Of a stretch of DNA of 64,000 bases, positions 25,449-36,719 are shown piece by piece. A model generated the notes under the pieces. It was given only the letters and a program-made list of their open reading frames with translations, did no database searches and had not been told where the DNA came from. The position numbers and the translations under genes were made by a program. The DNA comes from Takakia lepidozioides. Taxonomy: Eukaryota; Streptophyta; Takakiopsida; Takakiales; Takakiaceae. The stretch is from assembly GCA_030704615.1 (NCBI GenBank), contig CM060734.1:55878042-55942041 (forward strand), given 5' to 3'. Numbering within the stretch: position 1 is the first letter of the stretch; each line of letters starts with the position of its first letter.

Positions 25449-25769
25449 CGTGAAGCGTCAAACGGCACATGCCCTCGTGGGTCCGTCAAGTTCACCTTCA
25501 AATCACTTTTACCGTGCTCATGCACCGTGCACTGCTGGAGATGCTCTAACCGGTCCAGTTAAGAACCGGCGGATCAAGCATTCAAACAAAGGAGCAAAGA
25601 ACCTTTTGAAGACCCACGGTTATTTGATGAAAACTGTTGGTTATTTGAGGTTTTTGCAAGTAACCGCAACCACAGTTTATATCTAGCCATAAAAAAATTA
25701 ATAACCGCAACCGCAAGTTGACAATTTCCTAAAATATGAAGCAACCGGAAGAGAAGATCGTAACACTCC

Positions 25770-25840
25770 CGACAGGGTAGCAAGCTTTGAACCAATGCTC
25801 TATCCAACTGAGCTACCGACTGGTGGTGGTTATTTGATAT
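25770..25840 (-). repeat. tRNA-like segment with compressed A and B boxes
   Basis: On the minus strand an exact A-box (TAGCTCAGTTGG) is followed after only about 10 nt by a B-box (GGTTCAAAGC), so the anticodon region is missing. This fits a tRNA relic or SINE head with an internal deletion, not a functional tRNA. Confidence 0.45.
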
Positions 25841-25926
25841 CCATTATAACCGCCCGTTCCTTCATGCTATAGAAAATAATATCCTCTAGTTTTTAATTTT
25901 ATGTATAGGGTAATGCCCTGAGTGGA

Positions 25927-25996
25927 GGGCATTCCTGGATTTGAGGGCCTGACACCGTAGCCCCAGGGGAAGGCCCAAAAATCACCGGGAATGCCC
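25927..25996. repeat. Imperfect foldback of about 70 nt
   Basis: The left arm (25927-25950, begins GGGCATTCC) pairs with the right arm (25971-25996, ends GGGAATGCCC) with few mismatches and a loop of about 20 nt. It could be a miRNA-like hairpin or the remnant of a foldback element. Confidence 0.55.
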
Positions 25997-27489
25997 CACA
26001 CGAGGGGCGTAAAGAAATGCCAAATTTTTTTTAAAAAAATCTAATGGCTGCTGCATTCTGCATTTCGGAATGCACTTGATGGAGCCGATGGGGTGCATTG
26101 CGCCAGGTGGAATGCACCCGATGAATACTTCTTTTTAACGGCACGATAAATACAAACAAGATTTTTTGGCTAAGCTTTACGCCAAGACGAGACTCCGATT
26201 CAGGTTACTAGCAAAGATCTCAAAAACCGACGATATTCATCAAATTTTGAAGGGCATCTGATCGGTTAGTTTTAAATCAAATACCCAGGGTTCCTTATCC
26301 TCCATGGTTCTTCAACATTTTGAGAACCTCCCGGTGGTCAATCATTTTCATTCTCTGGGTCTCTGTAGGAACCGCCCATCGGCGGCGGTTCACAGGCAGG
26401 GTTTTTGGGGGAAATACTAAAGTTGTGACTCGTGATCTTTCCGCTCTCTTCACCAACCACTCCTCTGAGATTCTTGACTTTGCAATCCTCTTCCTCCAAC
26501 TCCGCAGTCCACTGTTTCCATTAGTATCACTCATATTTACTTGTAAGAAATGAGATTCTTACATTGCATATTCTTATTCCCAATTGTCTCTTGTTGGATT
26601 TTTGGGCCTCAATCTTTGACTTAAAAAAGGCTGCAATTCAGTTTATCAATTTCTCAGTGTAGTGTACCATAAGAATCATCGGTAAAGTCCCCAAGCCAAG
26701 GGTCAAAGCAGCCCACAACCACGCATTTTTTGCCACAGTCATATCCAGAGGTGGACATTGATCATATCTTCAGTGAACATGTCGGTCAACATATCTCCAC
26801 AGATCTCGTGTACATTGCTGAGATAACAAAATGGAGGCATTGCAAGGATCTAGCGCTCAAAAGAAAAAGAAGAAAAAGAAGAAGAAAAAAAAAAAGACAA
26901 AAAAGAAAAAAAAAGGTGAATAAGTTACTAGATACCAGTGTTGGGGCGCGGTTGTTAGAACCCAGGCCAGAGATCTGCCGGTTATCAACCCGGATATATA
27001 CCCCCCGGAACCAGCAGTTATGAAAATTTAAAATAACCTATTGTATCGATAATCTCTTATTATTAGAAAGGTAGAGAATTTATGATCTTACCACATTGGT
27101 GGAAATAACATTTCTTAAATATTATTGATGTGAAAAGGGTCCAAACTTAAGGGTTTAAATATTTGTAGTCATTTTTTTAACTATTAAAGTATTATATAAC
27201 TTGCTTGATAAATAATACTTTATCATGGTTATCAGAAAAATGAAATTTTGATAACCCTTGGGTATAGCCGGCTATCATCCCAAAAGAACTGGATTTATCG
27301 TTGACCGGCAAGGGGGCAAGGCATGGGGGAATCCATTATTTTATTTTATTTTTAACATAACAAGGGACATGAATCCATTATATCCATTGTTGATAATCGG
27401 AAGGCTATTAAATATTGTAAAATTTTAAATACCCCTGGGAACCTCTGGATGTTGAGAAAAATGAATTCAAACGAGAGCCCAGTTTCATA
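25997..27489. other. Repeat-rich, AT-rich spacer
   Basis: No gene was recognised. It holds short palindromes (for example GGGTGCATT / AATGCACCC near 26.09 kb), a purine-only AAG-rich tract at about 26.86-26.92 kb, and a sequence beginning CAGTGTTGGGGC at 26,937. Confidence 0.4.
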
Positions 27490-28039
27490 TATAAGGAAAT
27501 CATGACATCCCAACTCTCTCAAGGTGTCATTACTCCCCTTTTCAAAAGAGGAGACCAAAGTCTTATTACTAACTACCAGCCCATCACCCTCCTTAATTCT
27601 ACCTACAAAATCATTGTGAAGATCTTGGCACTCAGGCTTCAACCGCTTCTTTAGAAACTTATCCGTCTTGAACAAACAGGGTTCATTAAAAAAAAAGGAT
27701 TCTCGATAATGTTCTCTTGGCCATTGAAGCGCTTCACCATGCAAGAGAGTCAAAACATTTGACAACGTTTACGGGATTTTTTAGTTAGGGGCCCTCGTTA
27801 ATTAAAGTTGGTTTTACTGATAGTTCATGTCATGGATCCACATCTTGCTGTTCATTGCATCAAGTAAAGTGGTCGTCAACGGAGTTCTTTCCTCTTCCTT
27901 CCATCTTAGGAGATATGTTACGCAAGGGTATCCCCTTGCCCCGTTTTTGTTTCTCATCGCGGCGGATGGACTTGATCATCTTTTGGAAGCCTTAACGAAT
28001 ATCAGTGGCCTCAAAGCCCATATGTCAATTATGAAATGA
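27490..28039 (+). mobile_element. LINE reverse-transcriptase remnant
   Basis: Conceptual reading gives GVITPLFKRGDQSLITNY, then PITLLNSTYKI and LEQTGFIKK. After a frame change and a deletion it continues KVVVNGVLSSSFHLRR, then PLAPFLFLIAADGLDHLLEAL. These are conserved blocks of plant non-LTR retrotransposon reverse transcriptases. The catalytic ADD block is absent, and at least one in-frame stop and one frameshift are visible. It is a dead 5'- and 3'-truncated fragment. Confidence 0.85.
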
Positions 28040-28193
28040 CGTGGCACAAACATGTGGTGCAAATCCGCTAATCACGTCCAAAATCGATTTTATATCGAGT
28101 AATTTATTTTTTTTACTTCCTTACTTTCATGCGATCTAATTTACCTCATTGTTGAGGTGGCACTGCAACCTACGTCTACTGTACACAAGAATT

Positions 28194-28216
28194 TATTTTT
28201 TTTTTTTTTTTTTTTA
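28194..28216. repeat. Poly-T tract
   Basis: About 23 T residues in a row. It may be the complement of a retroposed poly-A tail or a simple repeat. Confidence 0.7.
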
Positions 28217-28613
28217 AAATGAGCTGCCGAGGTTCAGACGATTGGGCAACGGCAACAGCCTAGGGACGGTTGGGCGATTACCAAAAGGTCGTCCAATTTT
28301 TTTAAATGAAATTAAAAATTAAAATTGCTCTTTTGTCAGTAGAGTCTAACATTTTGCTATTGTTTTCTATTCCATCTGGAGAAATGACCTTCCTTCTGAT
28401 CCCTTGATGCTGCTCCTCAACTTTCATTCTAGATCTATTTGGAACCATTGCCCTGTTTGGGTGACTCTTCGTGTCTATGTTTTATGAAACATCTGGAAGG
28501 TTGGGCGCATATTTGCTTTTGGTGGATTTGTTCCATGTGTTAGAACGGTTCTTTATAGGATTCACGTAGACTTATTGGAAGGGCCAAGAAAGCTTTAGTA
28601 GTGTTGTGTGTAG

Positions 28614-29023
28614 TTGTTCTTAGAAGTAATCAAGAAAGGCGTCGCATGGAGTCACAGAAACCAGATACATTGGAGCTGTCGCTTATCCAACTACCAGATC
28701 AGTCGTTCCGATTCTCACGACCTTCAACATCACACCGACGCTAGTCTGATAATCTTGTTGGAGGTTGAGGCTTCGAACCCAAAGTGCAACGAAATCATGT
28801 TTGAATGCAGCTTTGAAAATCAGAATGCTCAAATTATTGCGTGGTCTCAAGTTCAAGGTGTTGGACACTATCGATGGTTGCAGGGACCTATAAATCATTT
28901 GAGTCAAGAACGAAGAGCCGAATACTTGTCAAGTATCATTCGTCGGATTTTGGATATTCTCCAGCTCTAAACAAGTCCAAGATTTTACCGCTCCTCGAAG
29001 AACTCGGCGCTAGAGGAGGGGGG
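28614..29023 (+). mobile_element. 3' end of a Ty3/gypsy-like element upstream of its LTR
   Basis: Short disrupted frames end in ILVKYHSSD, followed by a PLLEEL segment, which resembles the chromodomain-type tail of gypsy polyproteins. A purine-only tract (AGAGGAGGGGGG) lies immediately before the LTR start and fits a polypurine tract for plus-strand priming. Assignment to gypsy rests mainly on the tract and the adjoining LTR. Confidence 0.5.
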
Positions 29024-29570
29024 TGATGTCACGTACATAGCCCAGAGGAACTTACCAAGAGTAAATTCTACAAGTTATCAAGTTACCATGTTACCAAAAG
29101 TTATCATAATTTACCGTGATATACCATAAACTACTATAAATTACCATTAGTTACCAAGTTACTGAAAATTTATATAATTAACAAGAGTAACTTGGGAAAC
29201 TGCTCAGGAAGCTTCCTTTGAAGGAAACTTCTCCATCAAGAAACCTCTATTAGGAAAGCTTCTTATGGAACTTCCTAGTAACTAGTATATATAGAAGACG
29301 AGACTGGACACTCCTCAGTCTCGCTAACACAAGTTCAAGCTACTATTGTTTCCAGTCCCAGTACTCTAGTTCAACTTCCAGTACTCTAGCCCAAATTCCA
29401 GTATCTGGCACTCTAGTCCAGTTTCCAGCATTCTAGTATACAAGTCGAGTTCTAGTATCTTGTACTCTTGTCCATTGTTATAAGGATCATTTTGATTCTT
29501 GTTTATCCATCATGCATTCAGCTACGCCAACCTTGACTTCTTGTCTAGTCTTGTCCCTCTAGTCCGATCA
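29024..29570 (+). repeat. LTR of a gypsy-like retrotransposon
   Basis: The segment starts TGATGTCACG directly after the polypurine tract and ends CCGATCA, giving TGAT...ATCA inverted termini over 547 bp. It contains TTACC-rich short repeats and a TATATATAG box near 29,285 with a CT-rich downstream region. No matching second LTR is present in the window. Confidence 0.65.
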
Positions 29571-29585
29571 CTTGTTTTCCAAGAC

Positions 29586-29970
29586 CACTGATTCAATCCT
29601 TGTTATTGTGGATCGTTTTACGAAGATGACACATTTCATTCCATGCGAGGAAACTGCAAGACTCTTCCTCAATAATATCTACGGTATTCATAGACTCCTG
29701 AAGGACATCATATTTGATCGATGACCACAGTTCATATCAAATTTCTGTAGGGGATTATTTCACATATTGGATACTAAGATCAACCTCTCTACAGCTAATT
29801 ATTCACAGACTGATGGTCAAACCGAACGCGTAAACCAGATTTTGGAGCAGTATCTTCGCTGTACGATAAATTATCACCAAGATAATTGGACGGACCTTGT
29901 GCCATTGCCTGAGTTTGCTTACAACAACATTATACATTCTTCGACCAAGCAAACTCGTGCTGGAATTTAG
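29586..29970 (+). pseudogene. Ty3/gypsy integrase fragment
   Basis: Reads DSILVIVDRFTKMTHFIPC, then IIFDR-stop-PQFISNF, then NLSTANYSQTDGQTERVNQI and DLVPLPEFAYNN. These are the catalytic core blocks of Ty3/gypsy integrase. A TGA stands where the family has Gly in the DRGPQF motif, and the N-terminal zinc region and the end are missing. It lies just downstream of an LTR, where integrase does not belong, so the locus is rearranged or nested. Confidence 0.85.
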
Positions 29971-30709
29971 GGTTGCTAGGTCGCAGTGTTAAGTATGAGG
30001 ATAATAAGTAGTAAAAATATTTAACTATTGTTTCACTGACCCAGCAGATTAACAGTAAACTAATTGACTGCTGGTTAAGATTAGTGAAACAAAACAACTG
30101 TATTATCTCAACGAATAATACACAAACGTCTTGTTGGCAACTATTGGAGAACATAGGAACGAATAATAATGCAAGGAGGGTCCAACCCGCAGTCGTCAAC
30201 ACGACTGCAAATTTCATTAATATAAAAAATATGTTTTTCTCGATTTTTGGAAATTAGCCTATAAATCGGCGTAAACTCCGGAGTTCACTTCTGCGACTTG
30301 TATACTCCATCATTTATGCCAGTGTGGCATAAAAATGACTGCGACGACTGGCAAGTCGTCATTCACAACCTGGAGTCCCAGGTGCAGTCATTTTGGACAG
30401 AATCGCAACCGCGAGTCGGGTGCGAAAAGCACCTATTCTTTGTAGTGTTTGTGGACCTTTTTTTTATTATCTTTCTTATTCGCATTGTGTTCTGACCGAC
30501 ATTGTGTTGCCAAACTGTTGCTCTTCTCGCTACTTCATTGTGTTTTGCATTCTTTCCATTATGCAACATGGTGGCGTCCACCATGAAAATGGCTTATGGT
30601 TCATTGTGAGGGCCCTGTTAGTGCCCATTCTTACTGTCAATTTCTGCCTTAACATGAATGTCAGGTTCTTTAGGGCAGGTGTACTAGGCTTTCCACCTGT
30701 ACTGTTGCT
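29971..30709. other. No recognised gene
   Basis: AT-rich sequence with short frames only. A GTCGCAACC-like word recurs here and again near 57.6 kb, suggesting fragments of a dispersed repeat. Confidence 0.35.
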
Positions 30710-31536
30710 ATGGTGAAAAAATGCACCATGATTGAAGCACGTTGGGTATACTATGATGAATGCGATTCTGATGAGTGTGAAGGACTCATTTGCGAGGCTC
30801 ACATGAAGACAAGGGTTGATGAGCCTGGCGATAATAACATGAAGCCCTTCAAATATATCTATTGTAATATGGTGTATAAAGACAAAAACAAATTAAACCT
30901 TCACAGGATAAATGGTTGTGATGCTGTTGGGAAGGATGGGGCAAACTTAAAATATACCCGATGTTTGAAGCGGGCCAGAGGGTGTTGATGGAGAATGTTC
31001 TCAGGAACCATGGTCTTGCGCAGCGCAAAAACTCGCGGATGCCGAAGGTGGACCAAGACAATGCTGGAAAATACGAATTCCAAGCACAATTGAAGCGGAG
31101 GAGGCGCCACTTGCGTCTACCAAAGGATGGCGGTATATCTCTGAAGGCAGCGGAGTCCGCAATGGAGGAGGAAACTATAATGCTACCAGACCTACCAACC
31201 AGGGCACATACAGTGGCACCAATTGTGGATCAGTTGATAAATTCAATCGAAGAGTAGAGAAGAGGCTAGAGAAGCCTTTGTGGCAGCTTCTTTGAAGCTC
31301 ATATCTGACATTGTCGTGCCGCCCAAACCTGCACCTGTTGCATGCCAGGTCTCAGCTATCTCATGGACTACATGAATTCCTCTCGAAGACCTGGGAGCTC
31401 TCTTAGTACTAGATGTTCTCCAACTGAAGGTGATGAATTTGAGGTCAATTGGAGACATAAACGTAGTTTTAGGAAAAGGAAATCCAAAGCCCAACTATTG
31501 TTTGAGCCTGCTAAAAGAAAGAGAGTAAACTTGTGA
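30710..31536 (+). pseudogene. Decayed ORF of unknown family
   Basis: Consecutive plus-strand frames (30710-30988, 30961-31257, 31342-31536) are separated by a frameshift and stops. They read like one broken protein. An N-terminal part has a degenerate BED or C2H2-like spacing (YCNMVYKDKNKLNLHRINGC). A middle basic part (LKRRRRHLRLPKDGG) follows, and the tail ends FEPAKRKRV. The 3' end is repeated in the adjoining duplication. I do not recognise the family; a transposon-carried gene is plausible. Confidence 0.4.
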
Positions 31537-32940
31537 TTTGTTAGGTATTCTAGTTCAATTAATTATTTCTTCATGGATCTGCTTGTTCTTTTTCATTTAT
31601 TTTTGTCACTACTGGTGAATGATCACTGGGCGGTGTCCCCTTTGTTCGACTCCATGACGCTTATTCACAAGGTTATTTCTTCCTTGTGTTTATAAAGTTA
31701 ATTGGGCTATTGTCCCTTAAAAAAACAAAAGGAAAAATAGAAAAACAACATCAGCCCTTTACTCCCCTAATGTGTGCAAACTGTACTAGCGGGTTGGATA
31801 GGAAGCATCCACTACATCCTGCTAAGGAGCAAAGGGATAAGATGGTTAGGGACCTCTGAACACATTTTTAACAATGTCTCCCTCCCAAAGAGCTAGGAGC
31901 TCTCTTAGTGCTAGGTGTTCTCCAGCTGAAGGTGATGAATTCGAGGTCAATTGGAGACATAGATGTAGTTTTAGGAAGGCGGAAATCTGAAACCCAGCTA
32001 TTGTTTGAGCCTGCTAAAGGAAAAAGAGTAAGCTTTTAATATGTCTGTTGTTCTGGATCAATTAATTCTTTCTTCATGGATTTGCTTGTTCTTTTTCATT
32101 TATTTTCCTTGTATTTATAAAGTCAATTGGGCTATAGTCCCTTTAAAAATAATAATAATAATAATAATTGCATCAGTCCTTTATGCGCTTAATGTGTGCA
32201 AACTGTACCAGCGGGGTGGATAGGAAACATTCACTAAGGTAGATGATCCAATTCAGACCACGTTCTGAAATGGATCCCTATAAATGTGCATCAAATAAAC
32301 AATCAAGGACCTAGAATGGTCCATCCACATTAGATCGACTGTTTTAGGTGCAAAGAATGAACTTTTATTAACATAAGTGGCCATATTGTACACACTAAGT
32401 AAGCACTTGGTCCCACAAGTACAATCCATTATATGGCATCAAGCCAAATCTATTTGCATTTAGACAACACATTAAGGCACGGTTAGGTAGAGTTACTTTC
32501 CTAAGATGTTAGAATAAGAAACAAATTGGTTCAATTTAAAAAACAGCCGTCATTTGTTATTGCATGGGAGTGGACAGTTACGCGACTGAGTCACTTTTGA
32601 CAGCTTTCCCGAACCGTTCATATTGTGTAGATGATCCGGGTTACCGCCATCTTGAGGTCATTTTGGCATGAGTTTTGTTCACACTTGGTAGGAGCTATTG
32701 GTCATAAGTGAGTATTTTTGCATTTTCCACCTTAAAAATTCATAGAAATTACATATAAAGTCATAAAATCTGGCAATCCCCGTAGTTTTCATTTCCTAAT
32801 CGAACGACAAAAACAAACTCGAAATCTGCCACTCAGAGCACCCTAAACTGCTTAAAGGGTATGGGTCATCTACCTTACATCCTGCTAAGGAGCAAAGGGA
32901 TAAGATGCCTGGGAATCTCTCAACACATTTTAGCAAACAA
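31393..32940. repeat. Tandem segmental duplication of about 500 bp
   Basis: Copy 1 (31393-31859) and copy 2 (31897-32236, resuming at 32876 to about 32940) share GAGCTCTCTTAGT, the frame end, and the GTGTGCAAACTGTAC block. Copy 1 carries about 95 bp that copy 2 lacks. Copy 2 is split by the MITE-like insertion listed separately. Confidence 0.85.
32237..32875. mobile_element. MITE-like insertion of 639 bp
   Basis: Comparison with the uninterrupted duplicate copy (target CACTACATCC) shows an insertion flanked by TA on both sides. Its ends are AGGTAGATGATCC and the complement of AGGTAGATGACCC, so the terminal inverted repeats match at 12 of 13 positions. There is no coding capacity. The TA duplication suggests a Tc1/mariner-type (Stowaway-like) non-autonomous element. 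The family assignment is inference. Confidence 0.8.
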
Positions 32941-33362
32941 TATATGAAGCAAGGTAGTTTGTTTGTTGTTTGTTTTGTAGCGTTGAGATCTCCCAAACCG
33001 TGGGGTCCCAGCCCTAGTGCTTGGTACCGTTGGAAAACCCTAGATGAGGATGGGTGCACCGACTTGGTCTCATAATTTTTGGACCTACGATGTGGGAGAT
33101 ATGGAATTTCAAGTACTTTTGGTCGCTGGAAATTCATGAAAATAGCAAAGTGGCTTTCTTGGAATAATGATTAGACATATTACTACTTAATAAATTCATG
33201 GAAAAAATCAAATTATCAATATAGGAACATAGGAGACGCACTTGGATACATACGAGATTGCACTTGGACTTAGATGACACTGGACACTTGGGCCACCGGC
33301 ACAGGCTATCCTATTGATCATACTAAGGAAATGCAGAGCACTTGAAGCAACTTTTCAATCTG

Positions 33363-33390
33363 AAAAAAAAAAAAAAAAAAAAAAAAAAAA
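33363..33390. repeat. Poly-A tract of 28 bases
   Basis: A pure A run. It may be the tail of a retroposed sequence on the plus strand, though no source gene was recognised upstream. Confidence 0.8.
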
Positions 33391-36300
33391 CAGTTGTTTT
33401 TTGTCAGAACAAGAGACTAAAAAGTATCCTGGGCGGAGCCCCTTTCCCATCATGGCCTGTCATGTGAGGTTATTTTTTCCTCATTATCAATACAATTGGC
33501 CTCCCTTGCACCTTTTACTACTAAAAACAAGCCCAAAAACAGCCATGGGCTCTCTTGCTTTGGCAAAACATAAGAGGAGGGGAGACTAGGGGGCATGACT
33601 AAGGGGCATGACTCAGCACAACACACCAATCGGAGCCTTGACATGGTGTAAGGTCTTTGACCACATTTTCTCCATTGACTTCAACATGATGCAAAGTCAA
33701 GAGAGCCAATAAAAAAAGTAGTACATAGTATTGCTGGAGACATGGGTCATCTAGACATCAACAAATTCTAGAATTTTCCTTGTAGGTAGTGCTCCATCAT
33801 GTAGACAACATAACAACAAATTAGAGGAGGTGTGAAGGTGGTGGGTGTTGAGAGGACAACAGGAAATGATGTTGGTGGGTGGGTTACTGTAGCCTGATGT
33901 GGAAGCGTGTGATGATGCACACATGAGTACAAGCAAAGAGAATGAGATCGATGACAGGGTGCTGCTGCGCATGTACAGCAAGACGAGATCGAGCAGCATC
34001 CCGATGCAATTAGTGTGAGCACCTCACAATCCAGTCCGGCAGAAGAGAGCGAGAGATGTGCAAGAGTACAAGAGTGTGTCTGCAGTGAGCAAGGACAGAG
34101 GCGACCAAGTCATCAGTATGGCTTGTTTGTACTACGTACCAGAGAGCCCTAACATGTGAGTGTGTTGCTGCCCACAGTGCGCAGATCAGGCTTTCACTGT
34201 TTCACCTTCCTCCCTCCTGCACCTTCACGTTCCTCCACGTGCAGATGTGGAGAGAGCGAGAACTCCATAAGGAGGTGACGACGATGTGCAGTCAACGAGC
34301 TTAGGTGGATGCGGCAGCACATCGTGTCTTAAGGCATCGAATTTGCATTTTTAGAAGCTACGAGCTTGAAGCTGAAAGTCACTATCCAGGGGACTCCCAG
34401 TGAGCTCTCCATGCGGAACTTCTCGGTTCCACCTCGAGGTGTCACTTCCAGATTCTCAAGCATGTGATTAATCCGCTGGTCCTTCTTGGTTTTCCAGGTT
34501 GTCCTCTTCAGAGTTAACGGTATGAACATTTCTGTACATACATGTTTGTACTTGCCTCGAAACCCCGGCTCACTTGAGATTCCTCTTATCAACGTCTCTT
34601 GTTGCGTCCGATTGTCTATCTCAGGTGAGTATTCTATTGTGCGCAGAAATCTTACTTTCATCCTGATGACTCACCCCTGCATAAATTGCATACAGTGCTG
34701 GCCACTGTGTACTGATTAAACAATTTAAGAGCGCAGGAAAGTTTCACTCTTGGGCGGTCAGACTACATAAATTGGTCAAACGTTACATCAATGAAATTTG
34801 AATCGTCTCGAACCATCTGTTCAGAACTTGGAGGATATCATGGTGTCTAGGTAGTAAGTTAGTATTAGCTGAAGTAAGTCCAGAGCTTGGCCCGGATGAT
34901 TGAGCTCTGGGTGTACAAGACCTTGAGCAAAGGATGGAGTGTGCCAGCTTGCAAAATTAAACTGAAGTCGATAGTTCGCCTTGTGAAACAGTAAGGTTCA
35001 AACGAATGTAATCTGTATCGAGTCATAGGGATTTCCACAAGTTTCCCATCAAGCATTTGAGCAATATCCGAGCTTTATTGGACCTGGCTCCTCAACGAAG
35101 TTTCACAGTTATCTGGCGCTTGAAACGCTCAGGACTTCATTATTGTTGCCTTGCATGAGGATCAGGCTTTGATTGTGTCTGCATGCATTCAACGGCAAGC
35201 TCACCACAAGTGTGGACTTGCTGCTTATCTATAACCTAGAGCTAGATCAATTTCAACTCGTCAAATCTGCAGACGTCCTAGAATTCTCTCACACAGTGAG
35301 CTGTATGGCTAAAGTTAAAGTTTAGTGAACCTTGCACGGTCCATCAAATATATTCTCCTCATCTTTCTACCTTAATATGTAGTGGCCTTCTTCTCTGGGC
35401 TTCCAAGTTTCTTTCTGGCCCGTGCTGGATGCTGGTGGAGGGGGGGGATAATGCTCTAAAGAATCTCGCCAAAATTTGCACAATCCGGGAACATATTTAT
35501 ATGATTCAAGCTCTTTTTCTGCAACTGGAGACATTTCTCATCCTATCGCAATTTTCTGCTTTTTCGACTTGACCACTGCATCGTCAGCACCATTTTTGGA
35601 AATTAAAATCGTTCGTATCGTCCGAGAGAAAACATTGAACGGAGATCAGCGACGGCAGACAACTCCACCTGCAGCTGCACGCCCTTCTCTCTGGGGCTTG
35701 ATCATGGCATACTTTGTAAGTTGAAAGATTTATGTGGGTGATGGTGGCAGCCAAGTGCATAACTTTGCGGTCTTCAGGGGAACCTCTCCTCACCCCCCAA
35801 TTTATGCCCCAACACACTGTTCACATTCGCTGAGAGGTTGAAGAAGTCGAATTGCATGTCGAGGTGTGCAATGTAGTGAGAAGTGAGAAGACATGCTTCT
35901 GTACTACGCGATAGTCATGACTCCGCTCTTCGCTGCCGCGATGGGCACCACAGCGATTTCTACATATGGACACTGTGGGCTCATATTGAGCTTCCAACCT
36001 ATCCCATGTCTCCTTAGTTGTTGTAGCTGAGTCACCAAGTTTAGAACAATTAGAGCCCTCTCATCATACTGAAATTATCTATTGATCTTCCTAGTCCCTT
36101 TCACTTTGTTCCATAGCTTTCTCTCTTTTCTAGCACCACTTTCAGCACCATAGAATCTGAACTTCCAAAGCTGAAATTCTCACCACCAAATTTGGGGTGC
36201 GACTGCAAGAGCTTTGTCACGATGCCCAACTCATTTGAACCCAGTGGATCCATTGGCATGAATGGCTTCCAAAGCTCGTGGTTACACCATCAAGGTGGCA

Positions 36301-36719
36301 CTTTGCTTCAGACTTTCAGAGTAGGATATATGATTAGTACTTCAGCAAGCTAACATACAAACATGTAATGTACTCATAGGACGGGACATTGATTTCACGT
36401 CAACTGGTACAGGAGAGAATCGGATTTAATAGAATGGCCGAAATGGCCTGCATAAATACATATATTCAGTTCAGCTTTTGCTATTTTTATCTTAACTCCT
36501 CATATCCTGTCTGTCACGACTAGCAGACATATGGACATGTATAACAAGTGCTAATTAATCAGGGATTACCACTTATATACTGAAGTTCACGAACATCACT
36601 CACACTGAAGTGATCAACAAACATTCTAACAGCTCTGAATATTATGTGCAAGCATGAAGATTATGGCAATTTAACTCTGGTTTTACAACCAATGAACGGA
36701 ATATAACAGTGAATAGGAG
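33391..36719. other. No recognised gene
   Basis: Scattered short open frames on both strands (for example 34661-34329 -) show no family motif. The right end should be the 3' UTR of the isomerase gene. Nothing else could be supported. Confidence 0.4.

Larger units (their letters stand above)
23590..25546. mobile_element. PIF/Harbinger-type DNA transposon, internally deleted
   Basis: The element has 13-bp perfect terminal inverted repeats (GAGCATCTCCAGC at 23590-23602 and its complement at 25534-25546). It is flanked by TAA on both sides (23587-23589 and 25547-25549), the 3-bp target duplication expected of PIF/Harbinger. Inside are the two usual partners in convergent orientation: a Myb/SANT-like protein (+) and the start of a DDE transposase (-). 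The transposase stops after its first catalytic Asp, so the element has lost its core and cannot be autonomous. At 1,957 bp it is shorter than complete relatives. Confidence 0.9.

Noticed and set aside
25770-25840. Functional tRNA gene
   Set aside because: A and B boxes are too close together and no anticodon arm can form.
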